Below, piece after piece: positions 53,702-64,000 of a DNA stretch of 64,000 nt. The notes beneath the pieces are model-generated. The model saw only the letters and a program-made list of their open reading frames with translations. It made no database searches and was not told the origin of the DNA. The stretch spans positions 26,033,058-26,097,057 of the forward strand of contig CM047425.1 of assembly GCA_026168455.1 (NCBI GenBank), written 5' to 3'. The stretch comes from Theocolax elegans. Its lineage: Eukaryota > Arthropoda > Insecta > Hymenoptera > Cerocephalidae. How positions within the stretch are numbered: the stretch's first letter is position 1; every line of letters begins with the position of its first letter. The position numbers were made by a program, and so were the translations under genes.

Positions 53702-55551
53702 TTAGTTGAAAAAGAATTTATTAATGTCTAGATTGTAATTAATCGAAAGGCAATTGAATAATAAATACAATATTTTGTATTGTACCAAACCAACCAATTC
53801 AATTCTGTGACCATTTATTATTATAGGATACGATACATCATTGTTAACAAATCGTAACTGCTGTGTGGAATCAATCGTGATAGCCTTTGTATTATTAAAA
53901 TTAATATCAAGGCCAACGGTTTGAGTCCATCTTACCAATCTTACACTATTAGCAAAGTTAAGTCACTTTAGTATACAAAGATATTCAAAAGGGTTCACTG
54001 TGTCGAATGCTTTCTTAAAGCCAATGAGTATTGAGAATGTTACCATCCTTTTTTCAATTGCTAATCTAACATCCTCAGTTACTTTTAACAAAGCATTTTG
54101 CGTACTATATGACGTTTGGAACCCCGATTCATAAGGTTATAGCATGTGATTATTTTCCAAGTGTTGTGTTATCTACTAATAATTGCAAAGTACATTGGAG
54201 TTGATCTAATGTACAACAGGAATGACAACTGGCAATCTGGGAAAATGGTGCAATACTTCATTGTTTGTGCAAAATAGAGATTGATTGATTGATTAAATAC
54301 ATTTATTCGGCCTTTTTGGGTAGAAAGCCCGTAGACACTAAGGAAAGAAAAACACACGCCATAAAAATTAAAAAGAATAATAAGCAAGTAGCGCAAATAT
54401 ACATAAAATAAAATATAAAATATAATATAAAACAGAATATAAAAATAAACTATGTACAATGAATACCTAAAACTATATAACAACTATTCCTAAGAATAAA
54501 AGTAATTAAATAAATAAAAACAATGGAAAACAAGCAGGTAGCTAATGTAACAGGTGTTGAAGTTGTATATTTAAATAATCAGGTAAATCATTGTATACAA
54601 CGCACGCATAATCAAAATGGGGTAGAACTAGTGCCGTAACCAACTTGATTCTAAGAGAAAAAGAGAAAAAATTTCCCCTATTTCGCAACTTATGTATTAT
54701 ACCATGAACTCTAGAAACTATACTAGAAATGTGTAAGTTCCAGTGGAGGTTCTGATCGATTAATATGCCCAAATTACACACCAAACCACCAATTCAATTC
54801 TGTGACCATTTATTATTATAGGATACGATACATCATTGTTAACAAATCGTAACTGCTGTGTGGAATCAATCGTGATAGCCTTTGTATTATTAAAATTAAT
54901 ATCAAGGCCAACGGTTTGAGTCCATCTTACCAATCTTACACTATTAGCAAAGTTAAGTCACTTTAGTATACAAAGATATTCAAAAGGGTTCACTGTGTCG
55001 AATGCTTTCTTAAAGCCAATGAGTATTGAGAATGTTACCATCCTTTTTTCAATTGCTAATCTAACATCCTCAGTTACTTTTAACAAAGCATTTTGCGTAC
55101 TATATGACGTTTGGAACCCCGATTCATAAGGTTATAGCATGTGATTATTTTCCAAGTGTTGTGTTATCTACTAATAATTGCAAAGTACATTGGAGTTGAT
55201 CTAATGTACAACAGGAATGACAACTGGCAATCTGGGAAAAATGGTGCAATACTTCATTGTTTGTGCAAAATAGAGATTGATTGATTGATTAAATACATTT
55301 ATTCGGCCTTTTTGGGTAGAAAGCCCGTAGACACTAAGGAAAGAAAAACACACGCCATAAAAATTAAAAAGAATAATAAGCAAGTAGCGCAAATATACAT
55401 AAAATAAAATATAAAATATAATATAAAACAGAATATAAAAATAAACTATGTACAATGAATACCTAAAACTATATAACAACTATTCCTAAGAATAAAAGTA
55501 ATTAAATAAATAAAAACAATGGAAAACAAGCAGGTAGCTAATGTAACAGGT
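53702..55551 (-). pseudogene. LINE RT 3' part in near-identical tandem copies
   Basis: Minus strand. Each unit holds an RT stretch (IGFKKAFDTVNPF, VRWTQTVGLDINFNNTKA), the post-RT region (LGILIDQNLHWNLHISS, LVLPHFDYACVVYND) and a 3' UTR with AATAAA and an (AATC)n tail. Segment 53793-54554 recurs at 54789-55551 with almost no change (period about 997 bp). The post-RT piece occurs once, at 54542-54784. RT is broken by stops in both units. Confidence 0.85.
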
Positions 55552-56582
55552 AGATGAAGGCGCGATAAAATATATAATAACAATAGATTAATGAACGCAG
55601 TACAATATTTAGGTTAGAACTTAAAACTTGATAGATTATGACGGAAATCGTCACACAATCTATTCACGACGAAGCCGAATACGGTCGAAGCCTTTCGTAT
55701 GTCAAGGCCAACTGACGACACTTGTTTGTTTCATTTACGACTGTACATTTACGCGCGCGACAATACGAAGGAATGAGAGCGCGAAAGTGTGTGTGTGTGT
55801 TTCCCCACTCTCATCCCTTTTTTGGGAAATTAGGCGATCGCCTAGTTAGTGTGTAATAATCCGTCGATCGGGATGGATTATCGTATTTTGTGCTTGATTT
55901 GTACTGCTCGTGAGTGCCGAGAGTACATCCCACCCACCTCTGCATTAAGCTCTGTGAACGGTTGTTCCGGAGCAGGGCTAAGTGCGGAGAACCAGGTGGG
56001 CGTACAGGTGTGTTCCGTGAGTTTAAGTGTGTGTGTGTGTTAGAGGACGGGGTCGTGCGCGTGTGACACCGCGATTCGCGACTCACTCGCCGCGGCAAGG
56101 GCCGCCTAACCACCACCGCAGCCGACGTTGGTCCTCCGTTGCCCAGGAGACCACCGGGACAAGGATCGGCTGGGCCATCCACGGGGCGCATCCTGGTAAG
56201 TTTATTTATAATACTTCCCCGAGTGTGTGATAGTGTATTAGCTCGGGAGTGTAGTCGGGTACGCTGGTACCCGAATAGTGGAGATCGGAGTACAGTCAAC
56301 CGCAAGCGAGGAACTCGATCCGGTTGACTCCCGATACTACGGCACGAGGCCTGGATGGCCATTTTGTTAAAATAAATATTTTTTTCATTTTTATTTTAAT
56401 TATTGTTGTGTAATTATTATTTTTCCCCGTTCCCGCCGACATTCACTTAATTTAAAATAATCGTGTCGAGGCAAGGAGGATCGCCCGAATCCTCCACACC
56501 GTGCGTCCCAGCGAACTCGTGTTCCTGGCGACAGCTAACATCTTTGCGATAAATAAATTAAATTGTGTAAACAATGGCGATA

Positions 56583-56634
<52 letters not shown>

Positions 56635-57399
56635 GCACTCAATCGCTCGTTCGCTAGTAGCTGGCAGATTTCGGCTGCTGCTGAATCACTCGAGAAGTCG
56701 TCGAGTCAACCGACCGTAGAGCTCTGGCTCTCGGTGCTCTCGAGAGCCGTGATCGTATCGCACGCCTGCGCAGTACGTACTTTGCTCGGGACACATCGAT
56801 CTCGCATCGAGCGCGCGAGTCGATTACCGTTGTATTCAGACTGTAGCGGCGCAAGTCAGCTGTATGGTCTATGGTGACCTGGTGCTGTTTACGTCTCGGC
56901 GATGCGGTATAATTTACTCCCAGGTAACTATTAAGTCGTTCCTTCTTGCTCGGTTACAGCTGCTTACTGGTTGGCATTAGGCTAATTTATTAATAGCCTC
57001 CCTCGATTAATCTTATTACAGACCCGGAGAAGTCTATCTGATTTCCTGAGCTTGCCCATGGTCTTCGCCGTCACGACCACACTAGTGTTTCGCCTTGTAT
57101 GTGTGCTGTGCTTGGGATTGGATTTTAGTCTGTGAGGGTAGGTGGGGCTTATTTACAGAGCGAATAGGTAGGTGTAGGGAAATATATATGGGTAGGTAGG
57201 TGTTCGTTATGGGTTTGATAGCTTGTTACTTGACATGTGCTAAGCACATTGTGACAGTGGAGAGAATGGAACTGCTGAGAATCGAAAATCATGAAGATAT
57301 GGTGTCGAGATGAGTGAAAGACAAGGAGTCCAAACGAGTAGGCTGGTCAGGCCCAGTAACTGTGGGAAGAGTAATGATGGGAGGTGATGAATGTGGTGA
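55552..57399. other. GC-richer unassigned stretch with microsatellites
   Basis: A (GT)n patch near 55788-55800, TGTGTGTG near 56030, and a pure (TC)n tract at about 56583-56631. CCTGGCGACAGC near 56527 looks like a retroelement primer site, but no LTR partner is seen. Frames on both strands are open without recognisable domains. Confidence 0.4.
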
Positions 57400-58330
57400 G
57401 ACATAAGATGATTTGTCCATGAATAAAATAAAAGTAGTAGGTAGGTGATGAAGGTTGATTTTCTCCATGCTCCTTATCCTGAACTTTTTAACACCGGGCT
57501 GTGTATTGGCAATCGACAGAGAGATACTAAAATAACTGACTTATTGTAAATAAAATCTGGTATTGGTTCACGAACCAAGAAAAGATCTAACCATATATGA
57601 GAGCATCCCCCCGGTGTCACCGTGGTGTGTCGGTTCAGATGGTACAAGGAAGAGGCCCAAAGCCGCTAGACTCGCCCTCAACATATTTGCTGCTGCACTA
57701 GAAGATTTCATATCGATGTTGAAATCTCCTATGATAACAACATGATTATAATTAAGGAGTATGTCCGAGAGAATATCAAAAAATTCAAATGAATAGATAG
57801 CTGAGGGCCTGCGATAGACCACTGCCAACACCAGTGCCACCGTCTTATTCACCAAACGCAGGATGAGAAATTCGGGAGCATTCGAGAAGACAGGGTCAGA
57901 CTGAGCGATGATGTTAACAGCAAACTCATCACGAACGAAGGCCGCTACATCATCTCCCTCCTTACCTACACGATCCAACCGGTGTAAAGCACATCCAGGC
58001 AATTTGAGAATTTCGGAAGAATCGTGTTCAGTAAGGAAGGTTTCAGTAATTGCGATAGCGTCAAAGGATTCTGGATGAACTAATGCTTCAATAGATGAGA
58101 AATGGGTTTTTAGGCGATTTATATTAGTATGGAAAATGGAGAACGTTTTTGATGATTTATTGCTGATAACCCGACCAGACCTGTCTCATTCGGTATGGGT
58201 TGAGAGCGGAGAGAGGGTATTGAGGTTAGCCTCTGAAGTAACACATTTTAGTGGTCCATCTTTCACCAAACATTTAAATTTGAAACGACAGGCCTCGCGT
58301 AGCCCAGTTCCTTACATCTGCGGACTGTCA
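57400..58330 (-). pseudogene. LINE ORF2 endonuclease fragment
   Basis: Minus strand; the main frame is 57568-58002. LPGCALHRLDR, then GDDVAAFVRDEF, then LVLAVVYRRPSA, NHVVIIGDFNIDMKS and VPSEPTHHGD are the ordered blocks of the AP-like endonuclease. Upstream frames (to about 58330) carry the domain start (IAITETFL). RT is missing. Confidence 0.8.
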
Positions 58331-58386
58331 CGAACCTGAGGTCAAAGACGGGTTTTGGCCAGAGCGGTTAAATGAATAAGGAGTTA

Positions 58387-59365
58387 TCACCTCCTTCGCC
58401 GAAAATAGTACCGACTGTTTGTCCCTTTAGTAGAAAGGCCTTTTCTATTACCACATCTCTGGCTGTGGCCGATACCTCTTTTGCGAGGTGGAGTCGATAA
58501 ATCACCGTCGGCGACAGGTTTTAATCTTGGTGACCATGGCCGAACATCAATCACCTGCTTGGACAGCAAGGGCAACTTGATAGTTTCCAATAATTTTTCG
58601 ATCGCATTGATGCCCGGCAGCATCATTATTGCAGGTAAAACCGTAACTAATACTTCACACGTGTCCCATAAACGGAGACGAGAGTTAGAGCAGCAGTCTA
58701 ATCAACGCTTAAACCATGCTCCTCCAAGGCGGTGACGCGGGACTCTAACTCCGAATAGCGTTCCCCGAGGTTGACGAGGTGCGCTTCAGCGGCTTTCTCA
58801 ATCTGGTCGACACTTGCATGAAGAACTTGAATATCTGCGTTCATCTTATCTAGCTTGCCCTCTATCCGATCAACCTTTTCCGCCACCGACTTGAAATCGC
58901 TCTGCAAGCTAGATTGTAAATTACGCACGAAAGCTTCCATCCAAGGTGGTGGAGCACCCGCCATCATGTCGGTGTCAGCGGCGGTATCTCGCGTAGCATT
59001 GTTGAACGTTGTGGGCGTGGCCCCGCGAGGTTGCTTAATCACTTGCGACGTTGATGTCGACGGGGGCGAGGCAATACGCTTCGCGTCGGAGGGGGACGGA
59101 TTAAGCGTGGCTGACGGCGTGGTGAAGCAGGTCGCACTAGCCTGTCGCGGCAATCCAGGCGGTAGTGCCTCACATCGGTAGGAACCGTGACTAACGCTTT
59201 TGCTTTCGCCAGAGTACAACAGCGGCGCTCGGAAGAGTCCGGCGTGACCTCGAAATAGTGCGAATGGCTGATACTATTACAAACCCCATAGACCTCCGTG
59301 TAATCCTTTCGCGTTAGCCGAACGCCGCACACAAAACAGCAGCACGATGTTGCCATTTTCCGCAA
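58387..59365 (-). pseudogene. LINE ORF1: Cys-rich N-terminus plus coiled coil
   Basis: Minus strand, directly upstream of the ORF2 piece and probably the same element. The N-terminal frame (59039-59365) has CCCFVCGVRLTRKDY and further Cys/His (PHD-like spacing). The next frame (58698-59219) has a Pro/Ser linker, then a predicted coiled coil (FKSVAEKVDRIEGKLDKMN onward, to its stop). A third frame (58387-58626) may be the C-terminus. This ORF1 type fits CR1-like LINEs. Confidence 0.65.
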
Positions 59366-59629
59366 AGTGGTGTCCGCTAGAGGTAATCTTATGGTGGAGC
59401 GAGTATGTTGGTGACCCTGCCTTCACTGTACATATCCGGGAAAAGGCTACCTTTTCGCGAAGCTCACGGCTAACCTCAAAAATGATGAAAACAAGAGGTG
59501 CAAATTTTAGGACAACCGGATGCAGTAAACTTAAACTATTGATACAAATATGCACTGCAGTCAGTGGGCGTCCCTTCGGATTTCGCTAAAACAAACTCAA
59601 GGCAGATGGGTGAGTGAGTATATATATAT

Positions 59630-60625
59630 GGGGTATTCCACGTGAAGTAGTCCGATCAAAATTTTAAAATGCACCAAATTTTGGGTATACTTTGCAAATG
59701 TTTTTCAGAATACAGAAAAAAATTTTTAGGTACTGGAATCTATATGCTCAAAAGTTATTCTAACCTCAAAAAGTGAATTTTTCCATATTTTTTTCAACAC
59801 CAGCTGGGTTTACCGCTATATAACTCAAAATCTATCAACTTTTACTATAGAACATTATATGTAACATTCGTTGCTAATTATATCTAGAATTTATTCTTCA
59901 GGGTTAGAATTTCTAATCTCAAGGTCAATGTTACATAAACTACATGTCAATATTCAACTTGAAAAAAGTGCAAGTGCGCCACCTTTGATTTTTTCATCCA
60001 AAAGTCTAAAAGAAAGCTTGGAACAATACCTTTCAAATGGTCTGTAGCATTTTTATGGCCTTCAATTCTGTAAAAAGTTATGACAATTTAAAGAAACACG
60101 AAATTTTTTAAAAAATTTAAATGGGAATTACCATGTTAAATTTTGTGAATTTTTTGTCTTTCTTTAAATTGTCATAACTTTTTACAGAATTGGAGGCCAT
60201 AAAAATGCTACAGACCATTTGAAAGGTATTGCTCCAAGCTTTCTTTTAGACTTTTGGATGAAAAAATCAAAGGTGGCGCACTTGCACTTTTTTCAAGTTG
60301 AATATTGATATGTAGTTTATGTAACATTGACCTTGAGATTAGAAATTCTAACCCTGAAGAATAAATTCTAGATATAATTAGCAACGAATGTTACATATAA
60401 TGTTCTATAGTAAAAGTCGATAGATTTTGAGTTATATAGCGGTAAACCCAGCTGGTGTTGAAAAAAATATGGAAAAATTGACTTTTTGAGGTTAGAATAA
60501 CTTTTGAGCATATAGATTCCAGTACCTAAAAATTTTTTTCTGTATTCTGAAAAACATTTGCAAAGTGTACCCAAAATTTGGTGCATTTTAAAATTTTGAT
60601 CGGACCACTTCACGTGGAATACCCC
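59630..60625. mobile_element. Fold-back palindrome, 996 bp, no spacer
   Basis: GGGGTATTCCACGTGAAG at the left is mirrored at the right, and the arms pair almost to the centre at about 60127. Flanked on both sides by TATATATA, possibly the target site. No ORF of note. A lone arm is at 5071-5354. Confidence 0.85.
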
Positions 60626-62243
60626 ATATATATATTGGTGGTTCTCTGGGACGTCGAAGATGAAAAAAATGAATATTGCTATAAGTATGGGAATATGTTT
60701 TAGAGGTGTCCAGTATTTCCCCTGAATTTTTTCAGATTTTTTCGGGACCATTATTTTAAGTTACAGAGAGTCAAAGTTGACATTTTAGCACTTTTTTGCA
60801 TTATATGTCCATTTTCATGAATTTGTAGCTCCCAGGGGATGCATTTTTCACTAAAAACATAAATATGACTTTTTTTGTAAAATTTTCTGAATTTTTCATT
60901 AAAAATACTTTTAAAGGCATAAATGTATGTTAAAAACCTACTGCTGTCTAAAAGATGTTTTTTATAGTCCGAAACTGACTATAAATTTTCAGAGTGGGTC
61001 TAAATCATTAAGATCACTTATGGTCAAGATATCTAGGAAAAGTACCCGAAATATTAATAGAAATGTATATTTGTTGCCTTATAAAGATGAATCTATTAGC
61101 ATGATCTTTGCAAAAAAATTTATGCACTTACCTTGGAGTGGTAGAAAAGTATCTACAACAATCCAACAATTATGGTCCTGGATAAAACTTTTTTCACCTA
61201 ATAAAATTACCGTGAAATTATATTAATATTCCATCTGTATATACACCAACTGAATTTATGTTAAATGACATATTAATGATTTTATTTTTTTGGAAATTAT
61301 ATTTATTAAATATAAAATTGTCAATATACTTTAGTAAATATATCTGCATTTAAATTATATCAGGGTGTTAATTATTCTATGCATATCCCGAATCCCTAGA
61401 ATTAAGGCGTTACAATTATCTAGCATTATAACATTACAATGATCTAGCTGTATTACCAGATTGCTGATCATTTCGCCATCACTACTCCTCGATGCGACGG
61501 GAGCTATCCCCAAGCTGCGTGCAATGTTTCTCTCGATGCAAGGAACGTATCTCGTCAATACCTGTGTTCGGCTACTCAGATGTATTTGGCACAAAGTGTT
61601 ATGTACGATACCCACGGGGCATGGAGTTATGCGCCTTTAGGATAAAGAAATGACCGCGGCTAAAGTCAATTACTATGAGCGATCTAATTTAATGGGTTGA
61701 TTTATTGATAATTAAAATCATAAATCATACAAACGTTATTCCTTGACATGGATGTAACAAACAAACAAAAATTAAATGAACAATGCACAAACGCCAAAGT
61801 GTGCGCACGCAGCAATATATATACATATCAGCGACACGCTGATTCGTTACCAGAATGAGGAGTATTCTGGCGTGCCAATAGAAACGGTACGCGTGAGAGC
61901 GAAGCACAACGAGACACGTACGCTCGTGTGGGCGCGTCATTAAGTCGGAATATCGGTCACAATTTCACTATATTTCTATCCGTGTTTCTCCAGCAAACAA
62001 GGATAGTCGGAACGATACTATTTTCGATCTCTTCCGCGCACCGTGGTATCGGAAACAATAATTGTACAGAAAGCTGTGTTTGCCCGTCCTCCTCGCTCGC
62101 GCATGTGCATTCTACATCTTGTACAGTGTGCGCGCGAATTTAATATTTCTTCGGTAAATTGCGGTTGTGTTTCTTTATCGTTAAAATATATAAATTTGTC
62201 AGTATATCAGACATAATTGGGGAATAGAAGACGTAATATATAT
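60626..62243. other. Unassigned
   Basis: AT-rich to about 61350, more mixed to 62150. Short frames without recognisable domains. Confidence 0.4.
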
Positions 62244-63068
62244 GGGTCATTTCATATCAACTGGCTTGAATAAAATTTTTAAATGCATCAGATATTAAAT
62301 ACAGTCTAGAAATGTTTTTCAGAAAACGGAAAATTCTTTTAGGCACTGGATTTCATTTGTTCTAAAGTTTTTCTAACCTTAAAAAGTAAGTTTTTTTTCA
62401 ATTTTTTTCAACAATAGTTATCACAGCTACATATCTTCTAACCTATCAACTTTTGCAATATAACATTACATGTAACATTGGTTGCTGATTTTCGCTAGTA
62501 TTTATCCTTTTAAGATAGAATTCCTAATCTCAAGGTCAATGACTAATAAACTAGAGGCCTAAAAGTTTAAAAAATTTAATAGAAATTTAACCTGCATTTT
62601 ATTCAAATTTTTTTGAAATTCTTCAAATTACCATACCTTTTTACATACTTTCATATAAATTACAATCTACAAACCATTATATAGATATTGCTTCAAGCTT
62701 TTATTGAAATTGTTGAATGAAAAAAATCGATTATCACGGAGTCGTTTTATCTTAAACATAAATGTTGACCTCTAGTTTATAAGTCATTGACCTTGAGATA
62801 TGGAATTCTAACCCAAATGAATAAATTCTAGTGAAAATCAGCAACCATTATTACATGTTATGATATAGTAAAAGTTGATAAGTTATAAGATAAATATCTG
62901 TGATAGAAATTGAAATAGAAATTGTAAAAACTCACTTTTTGAGGTTAGAATAACTTTTAAACAAATTATTTTCAGCAGCTAAAAATTTTATTCTGTTTTT
63001 AGAAAACATTTCCAGTCTGTGGGTAAACTGTGGTATATTTTAAAATTTTGATCCAACCAGAGTAGTTA
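62244..63068. mobile_element. Second fold-back palindrome, diverged
   Basis: Arms mirror around about 62640. Blocks such as CTCAAGGTCAATG, CTATCAACTTTTGC and GTTAGAATAACTTTT are shared with the palindrome at 59630-60625, but the arms are more mutated and the left end is GGGTCATTTCATATC. The right end is cut by the hairpin MITE at 63070. Confidence 0.75.
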
Positions 63069-63069
63069 T

Positions 63070-63190
63070 GGTGGTACTATGGACAGACACAACAAACCCC
63101 CACCACCTACCCACTGACCTCGAGTAACCCCGTCTATCACAGCTACTCGAGGTCAAGGTCAGGTTTGTTGTGTCTGTACATAGTACCACC
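63070..63190. mobile_element. Near-perfect hairpin MITE, 121 bp
   Basis: The outer stem GGTGGTACTATGGACAGAC pairs with GTCTGTACATAGTACCACC and continues inward over ACAACAAACC. An inner stem GACCTCGAGTA pairs with TACTCGAGGTC. Confidence 0.85.
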
Positions 63191-63211
63191 ACTCTTAAAA
63201 ATCAAGGTTAT

Positions 63212-63212
63212 T

Positions 63213-63247
<35 letters not shown>

Positions 63248-63256
63248 CAGACAGAG
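63212..63256. repeat. (GA)n microsatellite
   Basis: AGAGAG run grading into GACAGAGAGACAGACAGAGA. Confidence 0.95.
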
Positions 63257-64000
63257 ATTGATTGATTGATTGATAAAAATTTATTAGGCTACGGGTGCCA
63301 GCCCCCAAAGTAGCACATATTACATTGATAATAAATACATTTCTCAGTCTTATGAGTAAACATTTGCTGAATTAGATTAAATTAACGCTACCAGCAGAAC
63401 ACTAAATAACAGGTAATATTCTGAATATAAATATAATTGATTACAAATAAAAATCAAAAATCATAAAAGATAGGAATTGATCAATAACATAAAATCATAA
63501 AATCATAAAACAAAACTTAGTTGGTATAGCTAAAGATACATTGATATAACGCATAACTTGTGTACTTAAAATAGCGTATTGCACCAGCCACGGCGATACA
63601 TGAAACAAAAGATACAATATAATAAGAATATAATAAGATTCATTAGAATCAGAGCCGCGGCCACCAGGGCTACACATGCGGGGTTCACCATGACGGGACC
63701 TCAGACAGGGTAATACCCTCTTCCTCCACACGCCTACTCCAAGCCTGTCGGTCAAGCCCAGTAAGGTAATCGCGCAGACGATGTTGAAATGAATGAAGGC
63801 GATCAAGGTCGTAGACTAGGTCGGGAAAGTTGTTAAGAAGTCTGGAAGCAGTGATAGTGAAGGACCGATTCAGCGCCTCAGTCCTGGGTGGATGGTAAGT
63901 AAGAGGCCACTGCTGCAAACGAGAGGAAACACGGACATTTGGGCAAGAGTCAGTCTGTATGAAATGGTTACATAGATAGAACGGAGATGAAGTTGAGATG
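63257..64000 (-). pseudogene. LINE 3' end, continues past window
   Basis: Minus strand. It ends in an (AATC)n tail (63257-63275) after an AATAAA-bearing 3' UTR. The C-terminal ORF2 frame (63685-63918) reads PPRTEALNRSFTITASRLLNNFPDLVYDLDR, the usual end of Jockey/CR1-type ORF2. Upstream parts lie beyond the window. Confidence 0.7.

Noticed and set aside
55811..56362. 183-aa minus-strand ORF
   Set aside because: GC-rich open frame without motifs; overlapping frames on the other strand are equally open.
55620..56540. LTR ending before CCTGGCGACAGC, or a host promoter
   Set aside because: No partner LTR, no TG...CA ends and no downstream gag frame; no coding exon is recognisable either.
1..64000. 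CRISPR array, operon or bacterial mobile element
   Set aside because: No regularly spaced identical repeats, ribosome-binding sites or prokaryotic gene packing; the content is eukaryotic transposons.

Overview
This is a transposon-dense, AT-rich stretch of an animal nuclear genome, almost certainly an arthropod and probably an insect. I saw no convincing host gene, no working tRNA or rRNA gene and no bacterial-type gene. The repeat content (R1-like and Jockey/CR1-like LINEs, Ty3/Gypsy elements with lysine-tRNA primer sites, a Helitron, DUF4817-type transposase pieces, many MITEs) fits an insect; an ant or other hymenopteran is my guess, not a demonstrated identity.

Layout. 0-3.5 kb: a broken non-LTR element (gag-like ORF1 plus start of endonuclease) framed by a 90-bp inverted repeat. 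3.5-8.1 kb: AT-rich sequence with MITEs and tRNA-derived pieces. 8.1-19.4 kb: a giant inverted duplication (arms about 5.4 kb, spacer about 0.46 kb), each arm holding the 5' part of a dead Gypsy element (LTR, small coiled-coil ORF, gag, protease, partial RT) plus flanking DNA. 20.35-30.57 kb: a second Gypsy element with a 1,050-bp 5' LTR, a gag ORF ending at a canonical -1 frameshift heptamer, pol, a purine tract and a truncated 3' LTR. It is inactivated by a 1.6-kb internal tandem duplication, frameshifts, an RT deletion and a nonsense codon. 30.7-33.5 kb: a TIR element full of nested repeats. 34-41.3 kb: two solo LTRs of the second Gypsy family in reverse orientation, both with 4-bp target duplications and one split by a 1.7-kb Helitron; a LINE fragment lies between them.

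38.0-43.5 kb carries what I consider the best find: three 69-nt copies (two minus strand, one plus) that match the hammerhead ribozyme core, in type III topology. At least one lies inside a small element with 39-bp terminal inverted repeats. The stems covary between copies, and in two copies loops I and II are complementary over 9 nt.

44-64 kb: transposase fragments, a 4.3-kb decayed R1-like LINE (ORF1 and ORF2 overlapping), several reverse-strand LINE fragments including a near-identical tandem pair, and two large fold-back palindromes.

The genes do not form a host pathway. They are copies of selfish elements in successive states of decay, nested in one another.
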